From the NCBI RefSeq assembly GCF_018223745.1, contig NZ_CP073653.1, positions 2,880,001-2,944,000 of the forward strand: DNA of 64,000 nucleotides, given 5' to 3'. Position 1 is the stretch's first letter; every line of letters begins with the position of its first letter. Of this stretch, positions 38,441 through 52,124 are shown one piece after another. The notes under the pieces were generated by a model, which saw only the letters and a program-made list of their open reading frames with translations, ran no database searches and was not told the DNA's origin. Made by a program: the position numbers and the translations under genes. This DNA is from Clostridium beijerinckii (lineage in GTDB: Bacteria > Bacillota > Clostridia > Clostridiales > Clostridiaceae).

Positions 38441-39499
38441 ATGAAAAAATATTTTACTTTATATTGGCCTGGACTTCAAAATTTTCATCTTACAAAAGAT
38501 GTAGGTTTAATCCCTTATGTCTTTCAAAAGCATTTAAATTATGAGGTTTCTATTTTATGTGGCAAAAATGAAGAACATTATGATGAAGTATTTACAAAAA
38601 ACATTACTCTTAATTTTATGGACGACGAAGCTTCAGTGACATCCTTATTGCAAAAAACCGATATCCTTATGTTTATTGGCTTATATGATTTTAATTTAAA
38701 TATGATAGAAAGATTTAAATCAGTAAATCCCAATGGCAAGATTTACTTAAAACTAGATTTAAATAGATATTGGCTAAATAGAATAACTTTTAATGATCGA
38801 AGCATTAATTTGCTAAGTAATAACAGTTTGGTTTCCGTAGAATCAAAAAATCTAAAAAAAATAATTGATGATACCTGGCCGATAAAGGTTGAGCATATAC
38901 CTAATGGATTTTATGATTTCTTTGATAGTCCATTGATAAATTACAAGGATAAGGAAAATATCATATTAACAGTTGGCAGGCTAGGTTCTTATGAAAAAGC
39001 TACTGAAATTATAATGGAAGCCTTTAAAATAGCGTCAGAAAAACTTCCTGACTGGAAATTAAAATTAGTAGGACCCATTGAACCAGGCTTTAATGAATAT
39101 ATTAATAACTACTTGTATAAGTACTATCCTAAGTTACAAGGCAGAGTTATTTTTACAGGCCCTATTTATGATAGAAAGTTACTCATGGAAGAATACAAGA
39201 AGTCAAAAGTATTTTGTTTGACTTCGCGGGTTGAGGCTTTTGCTCAAGTATTTGGTGAAGCTGCTTTTAATGGAAATTATATTATATCCTCTGATGTAGA
39301 GGGCGCAATAGATATTACAGATGATAAAAAATATGGAGATATCTTTCAAATAAATAACTTTGAGGAACTTTCAAAGAAATTGATTTCAACATGCTCAAAC
39401 GAAAAGCTACTTGAACAGGTGTGCAATGATATTCAAATTAATACACGAGATAATTTTGAGTGGATAAAAATCTGCAAAAAAATAAACTCTTTCTTTTAG
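38441..39499 (+). CDS. glycosyltransferase, family 4-like (GT-B)
   Basis: The 352-residue protein has a GT-B plan. The C-terminal domain carries ENIILTVGRLGSYEKATEI, LKLVGPIEPGFNEYI and the donor-binding CLTSRVEAFAQVFGEAAFNG (the EXXXXXXXE pattern around E-A-F...E). The N-terminal half is divergent (MKKYFTLYWPGLQNFHL). It is first in a plus-strand series of glycosyltransferases near the collagen-like gene, so glycosylation of that protein is the likely role (inference). Confidence 0.82.
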   Translation: MKKYFTLYWPGLQNFHLTKDVGLIPYVFQKHLNYEVSILCGKNEEHYDEVFTKNITLNFMDDEASVTSLLQKTDILMFIGLYDFNLNMIERFKSVNPNGKIYLKLDLNRYWLNRITFNDRSINLLSNNSLVSVESKNLKKIIDDTWPIKVEHIPNGFYDFFDSPLINYKDKENIILTVGRLGSYEKATEIIMEAFKIASEKLPDWKLKLVGPIEPGFNEYINNYLYKYYPKLQGRVIFTGPIYDRKLLMEEYKKSKVFCLTSRVEAFAQVFGEAAFNGNYIISSDVEGAIDITDDKKYGDIFQINNFEELSKKLISTCSNEKLLEQVCNDIQINTRDNFEWIKICKKINSFF

Positions 39500-39537
39500 A
39501 ATATGGCAAAATTAAGATATTTTAAACTCTATTTTTC

Positions 39538-39564
39538 ACGCTTTTTGCTAATTTTCATAAAATA
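39538..39564 (+). promoter_or_regulatory. sigma-K-like promoter, full match
   Basis: AC, exactly 16 nt, CATAAAATA, located 86 nt before the glycosyltransferase-methyltransferase gene. Confidence 0.55.
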
Positions 39565-39649
39565 CAATAAAGCATTAGTATGATTTTTAGTATGGTTGTT
39601 TATAAATAAACAATTACTATATTAATCTATTACAGGAGATATTAAAATA

Positions 39650-41062
39650 ATGTTTCAAAACAAAAAAACTTCAATAATAATCCTAACCTATAATAATATT
39701 AATTATAATCAAATATGCCTTGAAAGTATAAGAAAATACACTACTTTAGGCACCTATGAAATAATCATTGTAGATAACAATTCTAGTGATGGAACTAGAG
39801 AATGGCTTAAAGAACAAACTGATATTAAACTCATTTTAAATGATGATAATTTGGGTTTTCCAAAAGGCTGCAATCTTGGAATAAATGCAGCTGAAAAAGA
39901 TAACGATATTTTAGTTCTAAACAATGATACAAAAGTTACACCAAGATGGCTTGATAACCTTAAAGCCTGTCTATACAGCAATGAAAAAATTGGTGCTGTA
40001 GCAGCAATTACTAATAATTGTTCTAACTATCAAGCAATAAATGTTCCATATACAGATATAGAAGATATGATCGATTTTGCAGACAAAAACAATATTTCTA
40101 ATTCAGAGATGTGGGAAGAAAAATCCAGATTGGTAGCCTTCTGCATGTTAATTAAAAGAGAAGTTATTAATAAAGTCGGAACCTTTGATGAGCGGTTTAC
40201 TCCTGGAAATTTTGAAGATGATGATTTATGCATGAGAATTGTGGATGCTGGATATAAACTCATGGTTTGTAATGATAGTTTCATACACCATTTTGGAAGC
40301 ACATCTTTTAAGAGTGATTATGCTAAATTTAATAATATTCTAAAAACAAATGCTCATAAGTTTGAAGAAAAATGGGGCTTCAATTCTAATTCAGAAAGTT
40401 TATTAAAGTTTGATATTATAAACCGTATAAATGAACCAATAGAAAAAAAATTAAATATTCTTGAATTTAATTGTGGTCTGGGGTCTACCCTACTTAAATT
40501 AAAATATATATATCCTAATGCAATGCTGTATGGTATAGAGCCAAATAGAAATGTAGCCAAAATATGTGAAAAAATAATAGAAACAATGACTGGGGATTTT
40601 GAAGAAAACTATACTATGAACTTCAAAGAAAGCAAAACTAACTTTTTTGATTATATAATTATTGGGAATAAACTTCAATTTAGTAAGGATCCATGGAAAT
40701 TACTAACTGAGTTAAAAAAATATTTAAAGCCTGATGGATATATAATTGCCACAATACCAAATTTAATGCATTATTCTGTTATAAAAGGTTTATTAAAGGG
40801 AACTTTTATCTATAATCACGATTCCATATTAAATCCAAAGTGCACAAAATTTTTCACATTACCAGATATACAAAAAATATTCGAGGAATGTGGATATATA
40901 AATCCATATATATTTCATTACTCTAGAGAAATATCACAAGAAGATGATAATTTTTTAGATCAAATATGTGATATTGTTGGAAGTAATATGAAAGGCTTTT
41001 TTATATCCTACCAGTATGTAGCTAAGTTTCAAAACAATACTTTTATAGATACTCAAATCTGA
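39650..41062 (+). CDS. GT2 glycosyltransferase fused to a SAM methyltransferase domain
   Basis: Residues 8-235 are a GT2 domain: SIIILTYNNINYNQICLES, the DXD-like VLNNDTKVTP and the acceptor-side GNFEDDDLCMRI. Residues 270-430 resemble a class I methyltransferase: ILEFNCGLGSTLLKLKYIYP, IEPNRNVAKI, FDYIIIGNKLQFSKDPWKLL and YLKPDGYIIATIPN. One protein could thus add and methylate a sugar. Such fusions occur in surface-polysaccharide and spore-glycan loci. A group II intron begins about 12 nt after its stop. Confidence 0.82.
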   Translation: MFQNKKTSIIILTYNNINYNQICLESIRKYTTLGTYEIIIVDNNSSDGTREWLKEQTDIKLILNDDNLGFPKGCNLGINAAEKDNDILVLNNDTKVTPRWLDNLKACLYSNEKIGAVAAITNNCSNYQAINVPYTDIEDMIDFADKNNISNSEMWEEKSRLVAFCMLIKREVINKVGTFDERFTPGNFEDDDLCMRIVDAGYKLMVCNDSFIHHFGSTSFKSDYAKFNNILKTNAHKFEEKWGFNSNSESLLKFDIINRINEPIEKKLNILEFNCGLGSTLLKLKYIYPNAMLYGIEPNRNVAKICEKIIETMTGDFEENYTMNFKESKTNFFDYIIIGNKLQFSKDPWKLLTELKKYLKPDGYIIATIPNLMHYSVIKGLLKGTFIYNHDSILNPKCTKFFTLPDIQKIFEECGYINPYIFHYSREISQEDDNFLDQICDIVGSNMKGFFISYQYVAKFQNNTFIDTQI

Positions 41063-41074
41063 ATTCAGACTTAT

Positions 41075-43046
41075 GTGGTATCTTACCGGTACGCCAAGCA
41101 AGGGCGTAAAAGATAATGAGGGCTAACCTTCCTCATTATTACTATATAGCAGGTGGGAATCCTGCATGACAAAGGCCATCAACCAGTCATTAGTTAGTCT
41201 TGGGCTTATTATGGCGATGTAATAAGTTAAGTGTAGACAAACAAGGTACCAGGCCGCAAGCGAATGCTGAAACTACTAGCCACGAAATTATCACAAAGTC
41301 AGAAAGGACGATAATATCGGTAAATTAGAAGTCAGAACATAGATAATCATTATTGCAAGAATATCTGTGCTTTCTCGTGGTTTTAAGGTGTAGCATGGTA
41401 TACATTGATATAGTACGTCAACTTGGGAGGACTCATTATTCTCTGACTTCAGAGTATGGAAAACAATGATTAGAAATCAGAGGTATTCAAATGATAATGA
41501 GTAGTCGGATTACACCATAGTACTGAAGAAATGAGTAATGACCATGGAGGGAAGGGTGTAACATATTATAGACCTTGAAAAGAGAAACAGAAATTCTCAC
41601 ACAGAGGAGGAAAAAAAAATGTACACAAAACTTGAGAGGATAGCAGAAATAGCTGGAAATAATCCTAAAGAGAAATTTACATCACTAATGCATTTAGTTA
41701 ACAAGGAAATGCTAATTTTATGCCATTATGAACTGAGCGGAAATAAGGCTACAGGAGTGGATAAGGTAACAAAGGAAGAATATGAAACTAACTTAGAGAA
41801 TAATATTGATAATCTACTAATTAGAATGAAGACTTTTAAATATAGACCGCAGCCTGTAAGGAGAGTATACATAGATAAGTCTGGTTCAAACAAGAAAAGA
41901 CCTCTAGGTATACCGGCATATGAAGACAAAGTTGTACAATTAGCCATTAATAAAATATTAAAATCAATATATGAACAAGATTTCATTGATAGTTCTTTTG
42001 GGTTTAGACAAAATAGAAGTTGTCATGATGCTCTTAAAATCTTAAATGTATATTTATCTGAAAAGAATGTGAATTATGTTGTAGATGCTGATATTAAAGG
42101 ATTCTTTGATAATGTTGACCACAAGTGGTTGATGAAATTTCTTGAACACAGGATTGCAGACAAGAACTTACTTAGATATATAGGTAGATTTTTGAAAACT
42201 GGAATAATGGAAAACGGAAAGTTTTATAAAGTATATGAAGGAACTCCACAAGGGGGAATAATATCTCCAACATTAGCAAACATTTATTTACATTATGTTT
42301 TAGATATATGGTTTAATAACTTTATCAAAAAGAAGTGTAAAGGACAGGCGTACATAGTACGCTATGCGGATGATTTTGTTTGCTGTTTTCAGTATGAAGA
42401 CGAAGCGAAAGCTTTCTATGAAGCATTGAAAAACAGATTAGACAAATTTAACTTGCAGGTAGCTGAAGATAAAACTAAAATATTATATTTCGGTAAGAAT
42501 GCCTACTATGATAGAAAATTCAAGAGAGCATGAAAGTTAGAATCATATAAAGATAGAACTTTTGATTTTCTAGGATTTACACACTTCTGCAGTTGCAGAA
42601 AGAATGGAAGTTTTAGAGTTAAGAGGAAGACTAGCTCAAAGAAATTTGGAGCTAGCATAAAGAGATTGAATGAATGGTTAAAGAATAATAGAACAGTGCC
42701 GCTCACATTATTAATGGAGAAACTGACACAGAGACTAATAGGATATTATAGGTATTACGGAATCACTGACAACAGTTTAAGTCTCGCAACTTTCAGATAT
42801 TTAGTAAGAAAACTAACTTTTAAATGGCTAAACAAAAGAAGTCAGAAAAGAAGTTATAACTGGAGAAGTTTTGACACTATGTTTGAGTGCTTCAAAATAC
42901 CTAAAGCTAAAATATATGTTAATATTTTCAACTTAAAAGAAGATATATCATATATACTGTGAATTATAATGTGGGGAGCCGTATGCGGGAAATCCGCACG
43001 TACGGTTCTGAGAGGGGTTAGGGAAGTGATTCCCTAGTCTACTTAC
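41075..43046 (+). mobile_element. group II intron with maturase ORF
   Basis: A GTGGT-type 5' end precedes about 540 nt of structured leader, then the reverse-transcriptase ORF. Domain V is recognisable at about 42976-43008 (GAGCCGTATGCGG, GAAA-type loop, CCGCACGTACGGTTC). A domain VI hairpin (GGGTTAGGGAA with TTCCCTAGTCTAC) with a candidate branch A near 43041 follows. The ends are set by pattern (GUG..., ...CTACTTAC) and could be off by several bases. It lies between genes, so it need not splice for its neighbours to work. Confidence 0.85.
41619..42962 (+). pseudogene. ltrA: group II intron reverse transcriptase/maturase with an in-frame TGA
   Basis: The first 304 codons hold the RT domain: KRPLGIPAYEDKVVQLAI, ADIKGFFDNVDH, TPQGGIISPTLANIYLH and the catalytic IVRYADDFVCC. 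A TGA at 42531-42533 then interrupts the frame. The same frame continues without a shift (KLESYKDRTFDFLGFTHF through LTQRLIGYYRYYGI), giving the maturase X/GIIM domain. The most likely change is CGA to TGA (Arg to stop) at 42531. The total would be 447 residues, with no HNH endonuclease domain. Unless the stop is read through, the intron cannot make its own full maturase. Confidence 0.88.
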
Positions 43047-46605
<3,559 letters not shown>

Positions 46606-46623
46606 TGATTTTTTAATTTTTAT

Positions 46624-46650
46624 AAGGATGCTCTTCTTGAGCATCCTTTC
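46624..46650 (+). terminator. terminator after the collagen-like gene
   Basis: AAGGATGCTC pairs perfectly with GAGCATCCTT with a 5-nt loop. Confidence 0.8.
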
Positions 46651-46849
46651 CTCTGTTTGTTTTTTAATAAAACAGAATCTTTTTTCCTTTTATATAGAAA
46701 TATATTATTTCACATATATTAAAGCAAGGTAGATTAACTACTACTGCTGACCAAAAAGTAAAATTAGACTCTTTATTAGCAATTCAATCTGTATCAAAAT
46801 ATTTTTACTACCATATTATATAGTGTAAAACTTTAAAGAAGGTGGTTAT

Positions 46850-47923
46850 TTGATAACTATTAGTCTCTGTATGATAGTTAAAAATGAAGAAGATGTAATT
46901 GCAAACTGCTTGGAATCAGTAAAAGATATAGTCGATGAAATGATAATTGTTGATACTGGCTCTGATGATAAGACAAAAAAAATTGTTAAAAGATATACAG
47001 ATAAAATTTATGATTTTAAATGGATTGATGATTTTTCTGCCGCAAGAAATTTTGCTTTTAGTAAAGCTACCAAAGATTATATTCTTTGGTTAGATGCTGA
47101 TGATGTTGTATTGCCTGAAGATGGCGAGAAATTCAAAGATTTAAAAGAAACTTTAGATCCTACTGTTGATTCTGTAACTGCCAAGTATAATACAGCATTT
47201 GATGAATACGGAAATGTCACTGCAAGTTACAGGCGTAATCGCCTAGTTAAGAGGAGTAATAATTTTCAATGGTTTGGCTTCGTTCATGAATATCTAGCAG
47301 TTGGGGGAAATATAATCAATAGTGAAATTGCAATAACTCATAGGAAGTTAAAACAAACTCCAAAACGAAATCTAGAAATTTATCAGAATAAATTAAAAGA
47401 AGGAGTTGTATTTACACCAAGAGATATTCTCTACTACGGTAATGAATTATATGACCATAGAATGTTTGATGAAGCATTGCAATACTATAATAAATTTTTG
47501 GATTCAAAGCAAGGCTGGTTTGAAGATAATATCAGAGTCTGTGAAAAAATATGTGATTATTATCAATCAATAGATAAGGTAGAAGATGGGAGAAGATATG
47601 CATTTAGGAGCTTCGAATATGACACTCCTAGAGCTGAAGCTTGCTGTAAAATAGGCTTTTCTTTTTTACATGAAAAGAAGTATAAGCAGTCAGCTTTTTG
47701 GTACGAACAGGCTACAAAACTAGAAAAACCAAAAGACAGCTGGGGATTTTTCAATGATGCATGTTGGACATGGTTACCTCATTTACAACTATGTGTTTGC
47801 TATGATAGACTTGGAGATCACAACTTAGCATATGAGCATAATGAAATTGCTGCCAAATTTAGGCCTAATGATTCACGCATACTATACAATAGAAACTATT
47901 TTAAAAGTATAGGAATTGGTTAA
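46850..47923 (+). CDS. GT2 glycosyltransferase with TPR-like C-terminal region
   Basis: The start is TTG after AAGAAGGTGG. Residues 1-200 are a GT2 domain of the SPBc2/SunS-like type: SLCMIVKNEEDVIANCLESV, IIVDTGSDDKT, FSAARNFAF and the metal-binding LWLDADDVV. Residues 205-350 are helical with TPR-like repeats (GNELYDHRMFDEALQYYNKF, FLHEKKYKQSAFWYEQA). This architecture occurs in enzymes that start protein O- or S-glycosylation and next to BclA genes in C. difficile (SgtA-like). It is a good candidate for adding the first sugar to the collagen-like threonines (inference). Confidence 0.83.
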   Translation: MITISLCMIVKNEEDVIANCLESVKDIVDEMIIVDTGSDDKTKKIVKRYTDKIYDFKWIDDFSAARNFAFSKATKDYILWLDADDVVLPEDGEKFKDLKETLDPTVDSVTAKYNTAFDEYGNVTASYRRNRLVKRSNNFQWFGFVHEYLAVGGNIINSEIAITHRKLKQTPKRNLEIYQNKLKEGVVFTPRDILYYGNELYDHRMFDEALQYYNKFLDSKQGWFEDNIRVCEKICDYYQSIDKVEDGRRYAFRSFEYDTPRAEACCKIGFSFLHEKKYKQSAFWYEQATKLEKPKDSWGFFNDACWTWLPHLQLCVCYDRLGDHNLAYEHNEIAAKFRPNDSRILYNRNYFKSIGIG

Positions 47924-47964
47924 AAAAGTACAGAGTATCTTTATGTTACTCTGTACTTTTTTAT
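47922..47964 (+). terminator. intrinsic terminator
   Basis: A perfect 14-bp stem (47924-47937 with 47947-47960) with A and T flanks lies right after the GT2-TPR gene. Confidence 0.8.
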
Positions 47965-48146
47965 TAAACTTCAAGTAACAATAGCATTATGAAATTCATA
48001 AAATATATTAATTTTAAATTGTCTATTATAAATAAACCGAATATTTTAAAGAACCTATTTAATATTATAAATAGCTGCTACAGATGTAATAAAAAAACAA
48101 ATGAATTTAAGTTATTATTGCCAAATTGAAAGGTGGCTTATGGTTA

Positions 48147-49286
48147 ATGCATGTCCAAAAAGTTTTAACAAATATTACTTGTAAAGAATATTGTACTTCT
48201 CATAATTATAAATATTCTGTTATAAAAGAAGCACATCCTCAGAAAATATACTTGCCAAATTATAGTGATAATACCGAAGAGATTGCGTCTATAGATAGTA
48301 AATTTCCTGAAATTTATACAGCTGAATTATCTAATGTAAATTTAATTGGTGCTAACCCTATAATTTTTGATGATAAAAATTTTTGTATCTATGATTTAGC
48401 ATTTAAGAATCATGAGAATAAATTTGATTTTAGAGGCAATAACATTTTTGACATGAGAAATCGTCAAGCTTTTATTGGTTATACTGAATCATCTAAAATT
48501 ATTAAGGAAGGAATAATGCTTACTTCCAGTGCCTCTTCTAATTATTCCCACTTTCAAATTGAAGTAGCTTCTAAATTATTACTTGTAAATGAAATTTCCG
48601 AATATAACCACATTCCAATATTAGTTGATGCGATTTGTCTTACTATACCTCAGTTAAAAGAAGAATTGGAAATGTTAAATAAGCAAGGAAGAGAGATTAT
48701 CCCTTTAATTAGCGGTTATAGTTATAAAGTAAATAAACTAATATACGTTTCGGATTTAGCGATTTATCCCTTAAATCTAAAACCGGGCTTTTTAGTAAAA
48801 TATGAAGATATTATCATTGATGATCTGGCTATTAAACCTCTAAATAAAAATTTATCAATGCAAAATAATAATCTTCATAGAAAATTATATATTTCAAGAA
48901 GAAAATCTCCCATACCAAGGTTAGAAAATCAAATTGAAGTGGAAAATATTTTTAAATCCTTTGGTTTCGAAATTATATTTCCTCAAGATATGTCTTTTCA
49001 TGATCAATTGCAGACTTTTTCTGAAGCAGAATTCATAGCTGGTGCATCTGGTGCTGGACTTACAAATGTAATATTTGCAAATAAAAATGCAAATATAATA
49101 TTTATACAGCCAAAAAACATTCAATCACCATGGTACTCAACTATAGCTGGTATATCTGAATTAAAATACTATTTTCTAGATGGAGGTCTTTCAGGGCACT
49201 CCAATATGCCATATTATCAAGGTACTTTTATATTAAATGAAGAATATTTAAGAAATTTTCTAAACACTCTCTTAAAAACTAACTAG
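48147..49286 (+). CDS. glycosyltransferase family 61 (DUF563-like)
   Basis: The start is placed at the ATG at 48147, 10 nt after AAAGGTGG; the in-frame TTG at 48126 overlaps that site. The 379-residue protein shows GT61/DUF563 features: YSHFQIEVASKLLL, RKLYISRRKSPIPRLENQIEVENIF, FEIIFPQDMSFHDQLQTFSEAEFIAGASGAGLTNVIF and the final IIFIQPK. GT61 includes EGF-domain O-GlcNAc and plant xylosyl transferases; bacterial members sit in polysaccharide loci. A CATAAAATA box with AC at 17 nt lies about 110 nt upstream. Confidence 0.82.
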   Translation: MHVQKVLTNITCKEYCTSHNYKYSVIKEAHPQKIYLPNYSDNTEEIASIDSKFPEIYTAELSNVNLIGANPIIFDDKNFCIYDLAFKNHENKFDFRGNNIFDMRNRQAFIGYTESSKIIKEGIMLTSSASSNYSHFQIEVASKLLLVNEISEYNHIPILVDAICLTIPQLKEELEMLNKQGREIIPLISGYSYKVNKLIYVSDLAIYPLNLKPGFLVKYEDIIIDDLAIKPLNKNLSMQNNNLHRKLYISRRKSPIPRLENQIEVENIFKSFGFEIIFPQDMSFHDQLQTFSEAEFIAGASGAGLTNVIFANKNANIIFIQPKNIQSPWYSTIAGISELKYYFLDGGLSGHSNMPYYQGTFILNEEYLRNFLNTLLKTN

Positions 49287-49361
49287 ATAAACTCTTTTAT
49301 TATATTAATATGATAAAAGTAGTTTTAAGTAACTAAGCTGTTAGGGAAGGTGCAGTATCAA

Positions 49362-50987
49362 ATGGTAATAAATATAAATGAAAATAAAATCGCATTTATT
49401 ACGTGCGTAGATGATGAAGCTTCATATGAAAGAAGTCTATCGTATGTTAATAAACTTCCAGTACCTAGTGGTATTGAAATTGAAATAATAGCCATAAGAA
49501 ATGCCAAAAGTATAGCTTCTGCATATAATGAAGCAATTCAAAAAAGTGACTCTAAATATAAGGTTTATCTTCATCAAGATGTTTATATACAAAATAGCAA
49601 TTTTATAAATGAAATATTAAATATATTTAAAAAAGATTCAAATATAGGGCTTATTGGTATGGTTGGAGCAAAAATCATTCCAGTATCAGGAATATGGTGG
49701 GAGGATTCAAAAAAAGTAGGAAAAGTCTACGACAGTCATAGTGGAACCATGGACTTATTAATTTTTAATGAAATTAATGATTTATATTCCGAAGTAAAAG
49801 GAATAGATGGATTTATGATGATAACACAATATGATCTTCTCTGGATAGAAGATATTTTTGATGGATGGCATTTTTATGATGCCTCACAGAGCATTGAATT
49901 TATAAAAAAGGGCTTTAAGGTAGTAGTTCCTAATCAAAAATTTCCGTGGTGCATTCATGATTGCGGAATTGTAAATACAACAAACGGCTTTGAAGAATAT
50001 CGCAATAAGTTCTTGGATACTTACTCTAAAGACATATTTCCTTTAGTCAGCATATTAATTCCTGCTTACAATCAGACTAAATATCTAAAGTCTGCACTTG
50101 ACTCCGCACTAAACCAAACATACCGAAATACTGAAATTATTATATGTGATGATAGTACTACCAATGATGTACAAGCTTTGATTGAACAATATATGTTAAA
50201 AAACAATAAAATTAAGTATTTTAATAATGGCGGTCCACTTGGTCATAGAGGTAAGCTTAACGTTAATAAGTGTTTTAGAGAGTCATCAGGTGAATATATA
50301 AACTATTTATTACACGATGATCTTTGGGACTTTAATAAAATAGCTAAAATGATTGATTATTTTCTTTATGATGATACCCTCTCTCTAGTAACAAGTTATA
50401 GAAAAATGATTGATGAGAATGGTAATTATTATAACGATAATTTTAGAACTGTCTGTCAATATTCTTATGATACTCTCTTAACCGGAGAAGAAGCTGGGAA
50501 AAAACTTCTTTTATCAATGATTAACTATATTGGTGAACTGACTACTGCTATGTTTAAAAGAAAAGCCTTGGAATTTGACTGTGAAAACCATAATTTAATC
50601 GACTATGATAAATACCAAATATACTGTTTAGGTGATATATCCTTGTGGCTTAAATTATTGCAAAAAGGAAATATGATGTATATTTCTGAACCTTTAAGTA
50701 ATTTTAGAATTCATAATTCTCAGAGCATTCAAGATACCACTTTAGCTTTCTGGGCTTCACTTGATTTTTTTAAGCTGATTATTTCTTCATATGAAGATGG
50801 ATTTTTTCTTAAAGATAAAAGAGAGCTTCTACAAAGTCTTTTAGCATGGTATAAAGAATATAATGGAGACCTCATTAGATTTATTGAACAATATAATAAT
50901 GAAGCTGAAAATAATGAAGAAGTAATGAAACTTAAAGATGAATATATACGTTGTTACACTAAATTTATAAATATATTATTAGAGTAA
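49362..50987 (+). CDS. tandem glycosyltransferase: StrF-like domain plus GT2 domain
   Basis: The start is placed at the ATG at 49362 after GGGAAGG. Residues 5-215 resemble the StrF-type glycosyltransferase domain (AFITCVDDEASYERSLSYV, YKVYLHQDVYIQNSNFI, GIDGFMMITQYDLLW, FHFYDAS). Residues 225-480 are a GT2 domain (VSILIPAYNQTKYLKSALDSAL, IIICDDSTTNDVQAL, YINYLLHDDLWD). Two catalytic-type domains in one chain could add two sugars in series. It is the last plus-strand glycosyltransferase before a long palindrome. Confidence 0.82.
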   Translation: MVININENKIAFITCVDDEASYERSLSYVNKLPVPSGIEIEIIAIRNAKSIASAYNEAIQKSDSKYKVYLHQDVYIQNSNFINEILNIFKKDSNIGLIGMVGAKIIPVSGIWWEDSKKVGKVYDSHSGTMDLLIFNEINDLYSEVKGIDGFMMITQYDLLWIEDIFDGWHFYDASQSIEFIKKGFKVVVPNQKFPWCIHDCGIVNTTNGFEEYRNKFLDTYSKDIFPLVSILIPAYNQTKYLKSALDSALNQTYRNTEIIICDDSTTNDVQALIEQYMLKNNKIKYFNNGGPLGHRGKLNVNKCFRESSGEYINYLLHDDLWDFNKIAKMIDYFLYDDTLSLVTSYRKMIDENGNYYNDNFRTVCQYSYDTLLTGEEAGKKLLLSMINYIGELTTAMFKRKALEFDCENHNLIDYDKYQIYCLGDISLWLKLLQKGNMMYISEPLSNFRIHNSQSIQDTTLAFWASLDFFKLIISSYEDGFFLKDKRELLQSLLAWYKEYNGDLIRFIEQYNNEAENNEEVMKLKDEYIRCYTKFINILLE

Positions 50988-51004
50988 TTGCATCATTTAC
51001 TAAA

Positions 51005-51137
51005 CTTAAGCTTATATCAATCGAAGTTTAATATAAGATACTATCAAATAATAAATAACAAGTCCACTTGCAAGGCTATTTGGGACTCGTTATTTATTTG
51101 ATAGTGCCTTACTTCAATGTTTTGATATAAGCTTAAG
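51005..51137. terminator. 133-nt nested palindrome between convergent genes
   Basis: The outer arms are 16 bp and perfect (CTTAAGCTTATATCAA with its complement at 51122-51137). The inner arms (51040-51059 with 51089-51105) match except for a 3-nt bulge. It lies between two convergent genes and probably stops both transcripts. Its length is unusual for a plain terminator. Confidence 0.55.
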
Positions 51138-51181
51138 TCCAATAATTGTTTAAATTATTTATATTGATAGGTAATTTTATC

Positions 51182-52117
51182 TTATAAATAAAGTATATAT
51201 TGATCATATGCCACAGCTGATGCACCGAAACCTTCCTTTTGATTTATTAATCCTTCATTTAGATATCTTCCCTTGTTTTCATTTGATATACCAAAATCAA
51301 AATATTCTTTGTCCTTATAAATTTCATTAATTAACTTATCAAAAATAATATCTAAAGCACCTATTGCTTTACCATCTTCTGATGCCGATATATATTGAAC
51401 ATGAACATTTTCCTTATTTTCATAAACTACTACTCCGCCTAATAAAGTATTATATTTGTAAGAACAAAACAACTTTATATTATTAGGAAAGATACTAGCA
51501 AGACTTTTAATTTCATTTACTGTATGAACAGGTCTTGATTCATGTTTTTCCATGAGATTCTGCTCTAAAATCACCCAATATTTATCATAGTCCTTAGTTT
51601 CTAAAAAAATTATATTATTTTTTAAGGCCTTATTTATCTGTCTTTTCCTTCTGGTTTCATAATCATTCCTTCTATCTAATTTTATTGAAGATGAAATATT
51701 TCTAATATGCAGTTTAGCATTATTTATAAATAATGCATATAGATCCTCCTGTGAAGGAATCTCGTGATAAATATACGGAATAGGCTTATATAGGACTGTT
51801 TTAATATTTTTCCCTTTACAAAAATCAATTAATAAATTGAACATTTCTAACATAGTAGTTGTTTTCATTTTCTTATCTAATATAAAGCCACCATAGGTTA
51901 ACCCTTCATGGCTTATAAGCTCATTACCTTCTATATTTGCTGGAAGTATCCCTATCAAATTTTTCTTATTGTCGTAAAACATAAGAGACATATCAGTAAA
52001 TCTATCTTTATGATAATCCATATATTCTCTCATAATAAGAAATGTAGCGTTTTTACTTTTCCTTACAAATTCATTCCAAATGCTTTTTTTATCTTCACTA
52101 TACACTTCTAAATCCAT
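51182..52117 (-). CDS. FemAB/GNAT-like acyltransferase
   Basis: The start is placed at the ATG at 52117 (MDLEVYSEDKK), with GGAGGC upstream inside the end of the previous gene; 311 residues. The sequence fits the FemAB-like double-GNAT family: FLIMREYMDYHKDRF, GLTYGGFILDKKM, RKRQINKALKNNIIFLET, and GGVVVYENKENVHVQYISAS with ALDIIFDKLINE. Some members transfer aminoacyl groups to peptidoglycan, others N-acylate amino sugars. In this operon, acylation of a nucleotide-linked amino sugar is plausible. It is the last gene of a four-gene minus-strand operon. Confidence 0.75.
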   Translation of the reverse strand: MDLEVYSEDKKSIWNEFVRKSKNATFLIMREYMDYHKDRFTDMSLMFYDNKKNLIGILPANIEGNELISHEGLTYGGFILDKKMKTTTMLEMFNLLIDFCKGKNIKTVLYKPIPYIYHEIPSQEDLYALFINNAKLHIRNISSSIKLDRRNDYETRRKRQINKALKNNIIFLETKDYDKYWVILEQNLMEKHESRPVHTVNEIKSLASIFPNNIKLFCSYKYNTLLGGVVVYENKENVHVQYISASEDGKAIGALDIIFDKLINEIYKDKEYFDFGISNENKGRYLNEGLINQKEGFGASAVAYDQYILYL

Positions 52118-52124
52118 TAAATAA

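Noticed and set aside
41075..43046. Retron or diversity-generating element in place of a group II intron
   Set aside because: Domain V/VI RNA features and the maturase X domain identify a group II intron. No template/variable repeat pair was seen.
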